From the NCBI RefSeq assembly GCF_029983095.1, contig NZ_CP120467.1, positions 2,712,501 through 2,776,500 of the forward strand: DNA of 64,000 nucleotides, read 5' to 3'. Positions within the stretch are counted from its first letter, which is position 1. Every line of letters starts with the position of its first letter. This DNA comes from Enterococcus montenegrensis. Its GTDB lineage: Bacteria; Bacillota; Bacilli; Lactobacillales; Enterococcaceae. Shown one piece after another: positions 25,777 to 35,350 of this stretch. A program made the position numbers and the translations under genes. The notes below the pieces were generated by a model. The model was not told the DNA's origin and made no database searches. It saw only the letters and a list, made by a program, of their open reading frames with translations.

Positions 25777-27165
25777 TTAATAATACTGCAAATCACTACC
25801 AACAGATGGATATGCCATGATGATATTTTGTAATTGTTCTTTTTTGATACCGAGATTGATGACGAGTGTCATCAGATTGATCCATTCGTCGGCTTTTTGA
25901 TTTAATGTAGCCGCACCGACAATTTCACCGCTGTCTTTTGCGTAAATAATTTTAGCCAAGGCAACCGGATCATTGGTACGAAAATAATTGTACCACTTAC
26001 TCATGTCAAACCATTCCGTTTTGTACAAATCAGGTTTATTTTCAGCCTCTTCACTGGTTACACCAACTTGTGCTAATGTCGGCAGGGTAAAGACAGCTGT
26101 TGGTACTTGTGGATAGGCAATATCCACACTTGTTTTTCCTAACAACAATTGGCTTAAATAGCGCCCTTCAAAACCTGCCACCGGGGTCATTTTCGGTTCT
26201 TTTTTGGCAATGCAGTCTCCCATCGCAAAAATATTGGGCTGGCTTGTTTTTAGTTGTCCATCCACTACAATGCCGCGACGGCTCGCTTCAATGCCCAACT
26301 CTTCTAGGCCTAAGTTTTCCACGTTGGCTATTCTGCCGGTGGCGCAAATGACAGCACTGGTTTGATACGTGGCTTTGTCGGTGGTGACTGTCAAAATTTT
26401 GGCATCATTTTTTTCTACACGTTGAATGTTTTCATTAAAAATAAACTGAATTCCGCTTTTTTCTAACGCTGTCACGAGCTGTTTGGCTAAGTCTTGGTCA
26501 AAGCCCCGCAGTGGTGTGGCGTTGTGATGCAAAATTGTCACTTTGGCGCCACAGGCATTGGCAATTGCCGCTAATTCAAAGCTGATATAACCAGCCCCAA
26601 GAAAAATCATTTCCGCTGGTAAATGAGGCAAGGCTAGAAAATCAGTGCTGGTTAAAAAGTGCTCTTTACCGGGAATATCCAACAGATACGCCCGTTGTCC
26701 AGTAGCCAAAACGATTTGTTCAGCAGTAAAATGCTGCGTCTTAGAAACAAGTGCTTGCGTGTCTGTCTCGATTGTATGCTCTTTTTGCTCAGTTACGGCG
26801 ATTTCACTTTGAGATACTAGTGTTGCTCGTCCGTGAAAATGCTTGATGCCACTGGCGTCAAAGCCTGCAATTCTTTCTTTAGAAACAGGATCTGTGTATG
26901 TTTTTTTATAGGCCATCAAATCTTCCCAAACAACTTTAGGTACAGCTTGTTCAGAAAAGCCCTTGCCAACAAATTGGGCAACGCGACTACGGGCTTCTTC
27001 GACTGCAAATAAAATTTTCTTTGGATCACAGCCTGCATTCGGACACGTTCCACCAAAAAGGTTTTCCTCTATTACTGCCACCGTTTTTCCTGCTGCCTTT
27101 AAATCATAGGCTAGCGATAAACACGCCGGCCCGGCTCCGATAATTGCTACATCATAATGTTCCAT
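25777..27165 (-). CDS. FAD/NAD(P)-dependent disulfide-oxidoreductase-like protein
   Basis: A 462-residue class I flavoprotein disulfide reductase relative (glutathione reductase/lipoamide dehydrogenase fold). FAD motif VAIIGAGPACLSLA (6-19), redox pair Cys41/Cys46 in GGTCPNAGC, NAD(P) motif LGAGYISFELAA, second FAD motif NIFAMGDC. The C terminus ends AYPSVGSDLQYY and lacks the HPxxxEE catalytic dyad of glutathione reductases. Start at ATG 27165 with GGAGG 8 nt upstream; an upstream GTG lies inside the ribosome site. It follows the ABC transporter genes by 90 bp without a terminator, so they may be cotranscribed. Confidence 0.85.
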   Translation of the reverse strand: MEHYDVAIIGAGPACLSLAYDLKAAGKTVAVIEENLFGGTCPNAGCDPKKILFAVEEARSRVAQFVGKGFSEQAVPKVVWEDLMAYKKTYTDPVSKERIAGFDASGIKHFHGRATLVSQSEIAVTEQKEHTIETDTQALVSKTQHFTAEQIVLATGQRAYLLDIPGKEHFLTSTDFLALPHLPAEMIFLGAGYISFELAAIANACGAKVTILHHNATPLRGFDQDLAKQLVTALEKSGIQFIFNENIQRVEKNDAKILTVTTDKATYQTSAVICATGRIANVENLGLEELGIEASRRGIVVDGQLKTSQPNIFAMGDCIAKKEPKMTPVAGFEGRYLSQLLLGKTSVDIAYPQVPTAVFTLPTLAQVGVTSEEAENKPDLYKTEWFDMSKWYNYFRTNDPVALAKIIYAKDSGEIVGAATLNQKADEWINLMTLVINLGIKKEQLQNIIMAYPSVGSDLQYY

Positions 27166-27255
27166 CTTGTCACCCTCCACTAATTTTTAATGATTGTCCC
27201 AAACCTGCTAACGCCTACTTAGGCATCTTATTGTGCTTTTTGTCAGGTTAACCCT

Positions 27256-28194
27256 TTAAGGATTAGCCGCTAAAAAACTGAGGATATCCGCGGGGGTAAT
27301 TATTTTATCCTCTGCCACCCGTACATTATTTTTTGCTAACAGCGGTAAACTTGCCTGCACAGTTTCCCCCAGTGCCACAATCGGATAAGTAGCTTTTTCA
27401 TCTTTTGTATAAAAGCCCTCTTTTACAACAACTTCTAATTTTGTCTGTAGCGGTTGACCCACTGCTTTTATCCCTTTAAAGAATTCGGCGACAAATTCAT
27501 TGGCCGGATTAGCCGCAATTTCTGCCGGGGTATCACATTGAATCAGCTTTCCTTCTTTCATCACTGCAATGCGATCGCCTAGTTTTATGGCTTCTTTCAT
27601 ATCGTGGGTGACAAAAACAATCGTGTTTTGCAAATCTTTGTGTAGTGTTAAAACGAGATTTTGCAATTGCTCTCTTGAAATCGGATCAAGGGCGCTAAAT
27701 GGTTCATCCATCAATATAACATCTGGTTTAGCGGCTAACGCGCGCAGTATCCCCACTCGTTGCTGCTCGCCTCCAGATAATTCCCCCGGCATACGCTTGG
27801 CGTAAACTTCTGGGTCCAATTCTACGGCTTTTAGTAATTCAAAGGCCCGTTCTTTACGCTTTTCTTTACTCCAGCCTAACATTTCAGGAATAACTTCAAT
27901 ATTTTCTAAAACCGTCATCGTGGGAAAAAGCGCAATCTGCTGCAACACATAGCCGATTTGCCAGCGTAATTTTTGTGTATCGTAGTCTTTAATTTTTTTA
28001 TCTTTAAAATAAATATCCCCGCTAGTAGGCACATGTAAGGCATTGATCATTTTTAAAGAAGTCGTTTTGCCACTGCCAGAAGAACCTACTAAGACAAAAA
28101 TTTCACCGGTTTTAATCTGAAAAGTAACATCTTCTAATGCTGTACTGTCATCAAATTTTTTCCCCACATGGTCAAAAACAACTAAATCGCTCAT
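27256..28194 (-). CDS. ABC transporter ATPase, quaternary-amine/EgtU family
   Basis: A 312-residue ATPase of the ProV/OpuCA type. Walker [10 protein letters not shown] (about 38-46), Q-loop, signature LSGGEQQR, Walker [14 protein letters not shown]-loop FVTHDMKEA. After residue 240 a short C-terminal region replaces the full tandem CBS pair of OpuCA. It energises the permease encoded upstream, whose stop it overlaps by 4 nt. Substrates of the family include glycine betaine, carnitine, choline, bile-linked export and ergothioneine. Confidence 0.9.
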   Translation of the reverse strand: MSDLVVFDHVGKKFDDSTALEDVTFQIKTGEIFVLVGSSGSGKTTSLKMINALHVPTSGDIYFKDKKIKDYDTQKLRWQIGYVLQQIALFPTMTVLENIEVIPEMLGWSKEKRKERAFELLKAVELDPEVYAKRMPGELSGGEQQRVGILRALAAKPDVILMDEPFSALDPISREQLQNLVLTLHKDLQNTIVFVTHDMKEAIKLGDRIAVMKEGKLIQCDTPAEIAANPANEFVAEFFKGIKAVGQPLQTKLEVVVKEGFYTKDEKATYPIVALGETVQASLPLLAKNNVRVAEDKIITPADILSFLAANP

Positions 28195-29723
28195 TTTCCC
28201 TCGCCCCCTAAAAGTCCATTTTGCACTAAATAATCCTTGGCGACTTTTGCTGGTTTTTGCCCTTCAACATTTACAGCGTAATTCATGGCCACCATCTCAG
28301 CTTCGGTAATTTTTCCTTTTAGGCGATTCAAACTTTTCACAATTTCAGGATGCTTTTGAGCAAAATCTTGCCGCATTAAAGGTGCACCTTGATAAGGTGG
28401 GAAAAGATGCGCGTCATCTTGTAGGGTCATTAAATCATATTGCTTAATTTCACTATCGGTTGAATAGGCGTCGATGACATTCACATCGCCGTTATTAATG
28501 GCCGTATACCGTAAAGCCGGCTCCATCTGACTAACCTTTAACTGCAATTGATACACATCTTTCAAGCCTTTATTGCCATCATTACGATCGTTAAATTCTA
28601 ACGTAAATCCAGCGTGAACCTGATTTTCGATTTTTTTCAAATCGCTAATTGTTTTTAAATCATGTTCTTTTGCAAAAGACTTTTTCACAGCCAAAGCGTA
28701 AGTATTTTCATAAGCCATTGGCGCTAAAAATTCTAGCTTCGCTTGTTTAGCCAATAAATTTTTGGCCAAGGTATAGGTTTTTTCCGCCGAATGCTTGCCG
28801 GTATCTTTTTTTGGTACTTGAACCAACGATTCCAAAACTGTTCCGGTGAATTCAGGGTAAATGTCGATTTGATCATTTTTTAAAGCGCTGAATAAGAAGG
28901 TCGTTTTACCAAAATTAGGCTTTAATTCCACCTGCACGTCACTATTTTCTTCAATTAATTCTTTGTACATATTAATTAAAATTTCCGGCTCTGCCCCTAA
29001 TTTTCCGGCAATCGTCACTTTTTCAGGTTGAAAGAGCGCTGATTGGGACAAGCCAATACCGCCGATTACCAAAAATAGCGCTGCTAAGCTTGTAATAATC
29101 ACCCGCGGCCGCACTTTTTGTAACAGCCGAATAGCCGTACTAAAAATAATGGCCAATAAAGCAGAACTCACAGCGCCAATAATAATTAAACTCGTATCAT
29201 TGCGGTCAATTCCCAATAAAATAAAAGTCCCCAGACCGCCGGCGCCAATTAACGCCGCCAGTGTTGCCGTTCCGATAATTAAAACTAACGCCGTACGAAT
29301 TCCAGAAATAATCACCGGTAAAGCAATCGGCAGCTCCACTTTGCGCAACTTGCGAAACCGACTCATCCCAAAAGCGTCCGCTGCCTCTTCTAATGAAGGA
29401 TCAATTTCACTTAAACCGATGTAAGTACTTTGAAAAATCGGCAAGAGGGCATAAATCACCAGTGCAATAATCGCCGGCACTGTCCCGATCCCCACTAAAG
29501 GAATCAATAGTCCTAAGAGAGCCAACGACGGAATTGTTTGTAAGACTCCGGTAATTTGCAACATAATTTCTGCTAACTTCTTATATTTAACCAACCAAAT
29601 CGCTAGCGGTATCGCAATTACCATCGCAAATAATAAGGCGACTAGCGAAATGCTAATATGCTCAACTAGCGCTGAAACCAATTCGCCTTTTCGCTCTATC
29701 AACGTTTGCCGTAACGCTTCCAT
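28191..29723 (-). CDS. Fused permease/substrate-binding protein (OpuC/BilE/EgtU type)
   Basis: A 510-residue fusion: residues 1-210 form the permease with six helices and the [24 protein letters not shown] coupling-loop region (in parts); a further helix (about 215-235) anchors a C-terminal solute-binding domain (250-510) of the OpuAC family. The start at ATG 29723 follows GGAAGGTGG; an upstream GTG at 29744 overlaps that site. The fusion layout is shared by bile-resistance BilE, choline OpuB-like and ergothioneine EgtUBC importers, and I cannot separate these from sequence alone. Confidence 0.88.
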   Translation of the reverse strand: MEALRQTLIERKGELVSALVEHISISLVALLFAMVIAIPLAIWLVKYKKLAEIMLQITGVLQTIPSLALLGLLIPLVGIGTVPAIIALVIYALLPIFQSTYIGLSEIDPSLEEAADAFGMSRFRKLRKVELPIALPVIISGIRTALVLIIGTATLAALIGAGGLGTFILLGIDRNDTSLIIIGAVSSALLAIIFSTAIRLLQKVRPRVIITSLAALFLVIGGIGLSQSALFQPEKVTIAGKLGAEPEILINMYKELIEENSDVQVELKPNFGKTTFLFSALKNDQIDIYPEFTGTVLESLVQVPKKDTGKHSAEKTYTLAKNLLAKQAKLEFLAPMAYENTYALAVKKSFAKEHDLKTISDLKKIENQVHAGFTLEFNDRNDGNKGLKDVYQLQLKVSQMEPALRYTAINNGDVNVIDAYSTDSEIKQYDLMTLQDDAHLFPPYQGAPLMRQDFAQKHPEIVKSLNRLKGKITEAEMVAMNYAVNVEGQKPAKVAKDYLVQNGLLGGEGK

Positions 29724-29982
29724 ATTTTCCCACCTTCCTGCCACTAAAAATAAAAAAATTTTTAGCCAACAGCTTTTTTCATACTTTTATTGTAGCTTAG
29801 GGGGGAAAATAACTCGAAAGATACGCATGGCAAAACAGCTAATTATCTTTAACCTACTGAACTATAATTTTTGTACATTCCTATATCTTTGGAATCACTT
29901 TTACGCTCCTCTTACTATCAAAACTTATCCCGATGGTGTAGTATTACGTTGCAGGAATCAAGAAAGAAAGTAGGCAACTATC

Positions 29983-31023
29983 ATGGAAAACAAACCAACT
30001 TTAATCAAACAATTTTCCCATACCGACTTAGACGGCGTGGGGTCCGCTTTATTATTACAAGCCATTTTACAAGAACAAAAAGGTTACGTGGCAGAAAATT
30101 ATTTGCCCGTGGGTTACTCTGAACCTGGTGCTGACGGGACGATTGATAAACACGTGTTAAACTTTATCCAAACAAATGAAGACCCCGTAACAGAGCTTTA
30201 CATTACCGATATTTGTCCTTCTGACGATGTGATCGCGCAATTAGCGGCCTATTGTGCTGAAAATAAAATTAGCTGGCATATTTTCGATCACCACATCACT
30301 TCTGTCCACGTTAATGAAAACTATCCTAAAAATGCTTCTATTATTGTGGCAGACGAGGCGACAAATTTAAAACATTCTGCGACTAGTGTGTTATTTAAAG
30401 TCTTAGTTGGCAAAATGCCCACCGAACTATTTCAAGATGAAGTATGGCAGCGTTTGGCAAATGTTGCTGATATTATTCGCTGCTATGACTGCTGGGATTG
30501 GCAGTTAAATCCCAATGCCGCTTACAAAGAATCTGCTGCTGAATTCAACAATCTTTTTTACTTTTACAGTTGGGACAAACGCATTGAACTAATGGGCAGT
30601 GTGATGTCCGCAGGTCTTAGCTTGCTTTTTGATTACAGCGAAATCATCGCAGCTCTAAAGGAAAAAGAAGCTGATTATGTCCGCAGCAAATCACTAAAAG
30701 CGCAATTTGGCGTCCTAGACGGCAAAACTTTTGCCTACACTTTTGGGGAACAATACACTTCTGTTTTAGGCAATGCTTTGGCTCGTTTAGAACATCCGGA
30801 AACAAAAAAAGAAGTTGATTTTAGTTTGGTCCTAAACGGTAAAGGTGTCTCTTTACGTACCAATAACGACGATATCGACTTATCTGTCCTTGCTGCACGT
30901 TATTTTAACGGCGGCGGCCACAAGCGTGCTTCCGGCGGTGCCTTTGCCGAAATTCAATATTTTATTTCCGATAGTGAAAATCCTGCCGCTCCATTGAACT
31001 TATTTTTGGATGTAAAACGTTAA
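29983..31023 (+). CDS. nrnB: DHH-family phosphoesterase, NrnB-like oligoribonuclease
   Basis: A 346-residue manganese-type phosphoesterase. DHH motifs: HTDLDGVGSA (13-22), YITDICPSD, FDHH (about 95), and the C-terminal DHHA1 motif GGGHKRASGG. B. subtilis NrnB degrades short RNA oligonucleotides; NrnA-like relatives also cleave pAp or pGpG. A -10 TATAAT (29863-29868) precedes it with a weak -35. It diverges from the ABC transporter and ends at a long terminator. I favour NrnB over NrnA because of the central DCWDWQLN segment, with moderate certainty. Confidence 0.8.
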   Translation: MENKPTLIKQFSHTDLDGVGSALLLQAILQEQKGYVAENYLPVGYSEPGADGTIDKHVLNFIQTNEDPVTELYITDICPSDDVIAQLAAYCAENKISWHIFDHHITSVHVNENYPKNASIIVADEATNLKHSATSVLFKVLVGKMPTELFQDEVWQRLANVADIIRCYDCWDWQLNPNAAYKESAAEFNNLFYFYSWDKRIELMGSVMSAGLSLLFDYSEIIAALKEKEADYVRSKSLKAQFGVLDGKTFAYTFGEQYTSVLGNALARLEHPETKKEVDFSLVLNGKGVSLRTNNDDIDLSVLAARYFNGGGHKRASGGAFAEIQYFISDSENPAAPLNLFLDVKR

Positions 31024-31033
31024 TTTAATCCGT

Positions 31034-31117
31034 CAAAAAAGACGCCCTTTCAAACTATAGCGCTCGAAAAAGTTAGACTTTTTGCGGTCGCTATCAGAAA
31101 GGAGCGTCTTTTTTTAG
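31034..31117. terminator. Long bidirectional terminator
   Basis: AAAAAAGACGC pairs with GCGTCTTTTTTT as the outer stem, TATAGCG/CGCTATC as a second and GAAAAAGT/ACTTTTTGC as a third. It separates nrnB from the convergent acetyltransferase gene. Confidence 0.8.
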
Positions 31118-31231
31118 ACGTTGTAGTGCTTTTAAGGTTAGGTTAGGTTAGCTTTACTAACTAAATTTTTTTCGCAAATTATCGGGAAATATTTTTGTTA
31201 CAGCTATTTTTTGCACTTATAAATTAAAACG

Positions 31232-31612
31232 CTAAAGTTCTACTGCAAAAATAGTGCCTACTTCCGCGTATCCTTGCTTTTCATAATAGGAATTGACATC
31301 ACTCATGACATAGACTGCCACTTGTGGATAATCCCGCTTGATCTGCTGCATCAAAGCGCGCCCATAGCTTTTCCCGCGATAATTTTTGTCCACCAGTAAA
31401 TCATAAATATAAATGCCAAACCCATCATCATTACGACAGCGACAATACCCGCATAACTCTTCTTCATATAATACGTAGGTGATGGAATGTGCCAGTGCTT
31501 TTTGATACTGTTCTTTTTTAGTATCATAATATTCTGCCCATTCGACACCTTCTTGTTCAATTAGTGCAAAGAGGGCTTTTTCATCTGCTTGTGTGTATTT
31601 TTTTATTATCAT
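31232..31612 (-). CDS. GNAT-family acetyltransferase
   Basis: A 126-residue acetyltransferase. Motif A: LLVDKNYRGKSYGRALMQQI with the acetyl-CoA loop RGKSYG; motif B: YYEKQGYAEVGTIFAVEL. AGGAG precedes the ATG by 6-7 nt. It lies 35 bp after the TauE-family gene in the same direction, probably one operon. Substrate unknown. Confidence 0.82.
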   Translation of the reverse strand: MIIKKYTQADEKALFALIEQEGVEWAEYYDTKKEQYQKALAHSITYVLYEEELCGYCRCRNDDGFGIYIYDLLVDKNYRGKSYGRALMQQIKRDYPQVAVYVMSDVNSYYEKQGYAEVGTIFAVEL

Positions 31613-31647
31613 TAAATGCTCCTTTAAACGTATTATCCTGCCATTTT

Positions 31648-32433
31648 TTATTCCACCACAATCTGCCAGCCGTTATATAAATTGATTAAGAGTACCACTA
31701 CAATCAAGCTTTGAAAAACGAGAGTGACTTTTTTGGCAGAAAGGATATTACTTAATTGACTCCCTAAAACTCCCCCTAAAATAGCAGCAGGAATCACATA
31801 AAAAAGCATACTCAAATCAAAGCGCCCAAAACCAGTGGCAAAAGCAATCGTGACAAGTTTTGCCAATTGGGAAAAGAAGATTGTCGTAATCGAGTATAGG
31901 GTTGCTTGTTTGATTGGCATGGAAAATAGCAGCATCAGTAACGACACATTGATTGGGCCGCCGCCAATTCCTAATAAACTAGCCAAAAAACCCAGCACTA
32001 AACCAGCTATGACATACCATTTTCCTTCTTTTAAACGGTAATGTTTCCAGTCAAAACAAGAGTACAATAAAGCAAAAATCAGCGTGACAAGCGTCAGCGC
32101 AATTTGAATTAATTTAACCGAAGACTCCTCTGCAAAAAGTGCGAGTAACAACTCAAAAGCCAAGTTGCCTAAAATCCCCCCCACGATGGAACCTGCTGCC
32201 ACATAACCCGCTAGATGAAAATTTATCTCACTTCCTTTTTTCACCTGCCGCCAAGTAGAAACAAAGCTCATAACAAAAATTGCCACTGTCGCATAAAAAG
32301 AAATTGTTGCCACCGAATGAGCCCCAATTAAATCTAAAATTGGTTTGATCAAAACGCCGCCGCCCATACCAGAAACCGCACCTATCGTATTGGCTAAAAC
32401 AATCACCACAAAATAAATAATCCCAATCAGCAT
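31648..32433 (-). CDS. TauE/SafE-family anion exporter
   Basis: A 261-residue membrane protein with eight predicted helices in two repeats; each repeat has a glycine-rich motif (GAVSGMGGGVLIKP near residue 17 and LLGIGGGPINVSLL near 155) typical of TauE/SafE (DUF81) sulfite/organosulfur exporters. AAAGGA is 7 nt before the ATG. It leads a two-gene unit with the acetyltransferase. The transported anion is unknown. Confidence 0.85.
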   Translation of the reverse strand: MLIGIIYFVVIVLANTIGAVSGMGGGVLIKPILDLIGAHSVATISFYATVAIFVMSFVSTWRQVKKGSEINFHLAGYVAAGSIVGGILGNLAFELLLALFAEESSVKLIQIALTLVTLIFALLYSCFDWKHYRLKEGKWYVIAGLVLGFLASLLGIGGGPINVSLLMLLFSMPIKQATLYSITTIFFSQLAKLVTIAFATGFGRFDLSMLFYVIPAAILGGVLGSQLSNILSAKKVTLVFQSLIVVVLLINLYNGWQIVVE

Positions 32434-32645
32434 AAAAAAATCCTTTCTTTAAACCTAGCTCGTGCGTCAAACAAAATGTGTGAAACTACACGTTTAATAC
32501 ATAATATAATTTTAAAAACGCCTCACTAAAATTGTACAAAAGAATGAGAAAAATGACTATGTAAATGCTAAAGCCAACTAGAGATATTTTTTATTGCACT
32601 GTAAACTTGTAAAACTTTCTTATTGCTTTGCGTTCCTTTTTATCC

Positions 32646-32695
32646 AAAAAAAAGCTTTAAGACAAAATTTACGTTTGCTTTTGTCTTAAAGCTTT
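32646..32695 (-). terminator. Terminator of the hut-folT-folC operon
   Basis: AAAGCTTTAAGACAAAA pairs with TTTTGTCTTAAAGCTTT around a 10-nt loop; eight T follow on the minus strand. It is the first strong terminator downstream of the genes that start at ftcD. Confidence 0.85.
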
Positions 32696-32710
32696 CCTAA
32701 ATATATCGTG

Positions 32711-34033
32711 TTAAGAATAAACAGCTTGTTCTACCTGTTTATTCTTAAAAAAATCTCTTACTTGTGCCACAAAATAAAGAGAACCTGTAATAAACAAAGT
32801 ATCTGCTGGAGTCATTTTTGTTATTATTTCTTGTATTGCGCGTTGCCAATCTGGATAATAAGTTATCTGCTTATCTCCGTGGTTAAAACTACTACCCATC
32901 TTTAATGCATTGGGATACGCAAAGGTCGTCAATGCCAGCTCTGCCTGTGAGATAGATTGAATCTCATTTAGCATCTCCTTAATATTTTTTGTTGTAAGTG
33001 CCGAAAACAAAATGTATTTTTTTCCGTACTGGAACTCTTCGTTAACCGTTTTGACAAATTGCTTTACAGCGTGGGGATTATGGGCCCCATCAATAATAAT
33101 ATTCGGCGTTGTACTAATTCGTTCCATCCGCCCCGGCCATAGCGCGTGATCTAGCCCTTTTATAATCGTTTTTTTATTTACAAATCTTCCTTGTTGCTGA
33201 CAATATAACAAGAATAGTTGAATTGCAACAGCGGCATTTTCCACCTGATATTTTCCTAATAACGGAACTCTCAAGTTAGTAAAATAGTAATCTTCATTTT
33301 GAAAATGAAAGTTTTCGCCTTGTAAGTTATCACTTGAAACATACTGAACTTGATAAGACTTTCCTTGTCTAAATAAATCAGCTTTTTGTCTAAGAGAAGT
33401 TTGGTAGATTACTTGCAGGGGACCAGAAGCAATATTTCCCGTTACAATGGGGACACCTCGTTTTATAATACCCGCTTTTTGCTTGGCAATCGCTTCTTCT
33501 GTCTCCCCTAAAATATCAGTATGATCTAAGCCGATTGTAGTAATAGCCGTCAAAATTGGCGTAAAAACATTTGTACTATCCATTAAACCCCCAATGCCCA
33601 CTTCAAAAATTGCGACATCCACACGCTCTTTGAAGTAATCAAAAGCCATCGCCGTCAAAATTTCAAATTCTGTTATTCCCTGGTAAGAAGGACAGCCATC
33701 CATCTGTTCTATATACGGTCGGAATTTATTGGCTAACTTAACAAAATCATCCGCTGATATTGCTTGTCCATTAATTGAAATTCTTTCGTAAAAGCTTTCA
33801 ATATACGGTGACGTGAAAGTCCCGACTTTAATGTCTTGTGTTTCTAATAGACAGCGTAAATACGTAACCGTAGAACCTTTCCCATTTGTTCCAGCAATGT
33901 GAATTCCTATGACATTTTTTTCAGGATTGCCACTTAAATTCAGCAATTCCTTAATTCGTATCAGTCCTGGGCGTGAACCAAATTTTTTACGAGAATGAAT
34001 CCATTCTATCGCTTCTTCTCCAGTTTCAAACAT
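32711..34033 (-). CDS. folC: Folylpolyglutamate synthase/dihydrofolate synthase-type enzyme
   Basis: A 440-residue Mur-ligase-superfamily enzyme adding glutamates to folates, which traps them in the cell and improves binding by folate enzymes. Visible: HIAGTNGKGSTV (P-loop, about 45-56), TSPYIESFYERI, EVGIGGLMDSTN, TTIGLDHTDILG and IIDGAHNPHAV. It is the last gene of the operon, 43 bp after folT. GGAGATG precedes the ATG. No other folate biosynthesis gene is present, so its role here is probably retention of folate imported by FolT. Confidence 0.93.
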   Translation of the reverse strand: MFETGEEAIEWIHSRKKFGSRPGLIRIKELLNLSGNPEKNVIGIHIAGTNGKGSTVTYLRCLLETQDIKVGTFTSPYIESFYERISINGQAISADDFVKLANKFRPYIEQMDGCPSYQGITEFEILTAMAFDYFKERVDVAIFEVGIGGLMDSTNVFTPILTAITTIGLDHTDILGETEEAIAKQKAGIIKRGVPIVTGNIASGPLQVIYQTSLRQKADLFRQGKSYQVQYVSSDNLQGENFHFQNEDYYFTNLRVPLLGKYQVENAAVAIQLFLLYCQQQGRFVNKKTIIKGLDHALWPGRMERISTTPNIIIDGAHNPHAVKQFVKTVNEEFQYGKKYILFSALTTKNIKEMLNEIQSISQAELALTTFAYPNALKMGSSFNHGDKQITYYPDWQRAIQEIITKMTPADTLFITGSLYFVAQVRDFFKNKQVEQAVYS

Positions 34034-34076
34034 TAAAAATCATCTCCACATCTGATAAACAACCTTAAAATTGCGC

Positions 34077-34601
34077 TTATACCATACTTTTTGCGAAACG
34101 TTTAAAAGGAAGTGCATTTCCAAAAAATACAATTAATCCCGTTTGGACAGGTAGCATAATAACCGCTTTAAGCAAACGTATCCCCCAAAGTTTAGCATCC
34201 GTTAAAGGTATACCATACATCATAGATAACCAAATCGGTGTTAAGCACAAGCTAATTAATAATGTATTGCACAACACACATAAAAAAGCATTTTTAACTG
34301 TAATGGGCTTTTTATAAAAAAAGGAACCATATATTAAACCCGCAATAAAAGAATTCAAGGTAAAACCAATAAAAAAAGGGGCCTTTCCTAGTATCGTATT
34401 ACCAATAATATCTGCAATTGAAGCACCTACAGCTGTCCAAAAAGGACCAAATAAACTTGCCATGACAACTTCAGGAATAAAATCAAAGGTAATTTTTAAC
34501 AGTTGTGTTTCAAAACCGAGTATTTGCGACAATACTACCATTAGACCAATTAATAACCCCATTATTGCAATAAAATGTGCATCTATTTTCTTCTTTATCA
34601 T
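34077..34601 (-). CDS. folT: Folate ECF transporter S component
   Basis: A 174-residue membrane protein with about six helices; TFDFIPEVVMASLFGPFWTA and GKAPFFIGFTLNSFIAGL are in line with FolT S components. It captures folate and is energised by a shared EcfA-A'-T module, which is not in the window. The THF riboswitch directly upstream independently supports the folate assignment. AAGGAG lies about 11 nt before the ATG, a slightly long spacing that could be tuned by the riboswitch. Confidence 0.9.
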   Translation of the reverse strand: MIKKKIDAHFIAIMGLLIGLMVVLSQILGFETQLLKITFDFIPEVVMASLFGPFWTAVGASIADIIGNTILGKAPFFIGFTLNSFIAGLIYGSFFYKKPITVKNAFLCVLCNTLLISLCLTPIWLSMMYGIPLTDAKLWGIRLLKAVIMLPVQTGLIVFFGNALPFKRFAKSMV

Positions 34602-34649
34602 TTTCCGTGCATCTCCTTAAATAGAGCTGCTACATAATTTATTCATGCA

Positions 34650-34738
34650 GCGAATGCGAAGATAGAATCGTGAATACGCTTCTTCGTCCAAAAGGCAACA
34701 TCCCATCCTTTTGACACTTAACGCTCTATCTCCTACTC
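34650..34738 (-). ncRNA. Tetrahydrofolate (THF/folT) riboswitch
   Basis: The minus strand carries the THF-riboswitch hallmarks: GAGATAGAGCGTTAAGTG at the 5' side, GGATGGGATGTTGCC in the internal arm, GGACGAAGAAGCG, and the 3' side ATTCTATCTTCGCATTCGC. AGATAGA pairs with TCTATCT to close the element. GATAGAGC can alternatively pair with GCTCTATT just before the folT ribosome site (about 34616-34625), which suggests translational control. It begins within the last codons of hutD (stop 34733-34735). Confidence 0.9.
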
Positions 34739-35329
34739 TGTTTTTTTCTTTTTTATCTGCGTCAAAATAGCCGTCTTTTCTACCATTAAAGACCTTTTTT
34801 GCGCTATTATTTGTATCTGCTCAAACTGTTCTTGCCTGATAAGAAGTGTTTCACCTTTTTGTAATAAAATTTCTTGCTTTTTACTCCGAGCAATCAGTCT
34901 CACCTTAATATCTTGGAGAGCAGATAAAATATTTTCTCCCTCGATAATCAAATCCTGCGCTGCACCATTTTGCAATAGCGTTACCCAAACATGATTATTC
35001 TTCTTAAAAATCACATTAAAATCTTGGCATTTACCTAGACTCTTCATCGCGACATCTCCGTCAAAGCGATAAGGTACAAAAGGTGCAAGTTCTATAACGT
35101 TATTTTTTTGCTGCAACGAAATAGGTTTGTCTAAAGACAGAATAATTCGCTCATACCCGGTAAAATTTGAAAAATTAGATGGTGAGTCCGTAACAGTCGC
35201 TGTTGAAATACGATAATCAAAATCTCGTTGTGCCAAGCTACTTGCTGCCGGCGCAATTAAAATTTCGGTAGTAACGCCCCCTGCCCATTTCGTCGTAAAA
35301 TAATCTTTTTTTAACTTCTTTTCTAACAC
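34733..35329 (-). CDS. hutD: HutD-family protein
   Basis: A 198-residue bicupin-fold protein of the HutD/Ves family, a conserved accessory of histidine utilisation; a role in limiting hut activity or protecting from its intermediates has been proposed. Near the N terminus: KWAGGVTTEILIAP and DFDYRISTATVTDSPSNFS; the middle has PFVPYRFDGD, matching HutD's conserved RFxGD. It is in the hut operon, 21 bp after the YitT gene. The stop codon overlaps the THF riboswitch. Confidence 0.85.
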   Translation of the reverse strand: MLEKKLKKDYFTTKWAGGVTTEILIAPAASSLAQRDFDYRISTATVTDSPSNFSNFTGYERIILSLDKPISLQQKNNVIELAPFVPYRFDGDVAMKSLGKCQDFNVIFKKNNHVWVTLLQNGAAQDLIIEGENILSALQDIKVRLIARSKKQEILLQKGETLLIRQEQFEQIQIIAQKRSLMVEKTAILTQIKKKKTE

Positions 35330-35350
35330 TTTGAAACTACCTCCAACAGC

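Noticed and set aside
31136-31152. Short GGTTA tandem repeat
   Set aside because: Three copies of a pentamer between terminator and an unrelated gene; too short to mean more than chance or a microsatellite.
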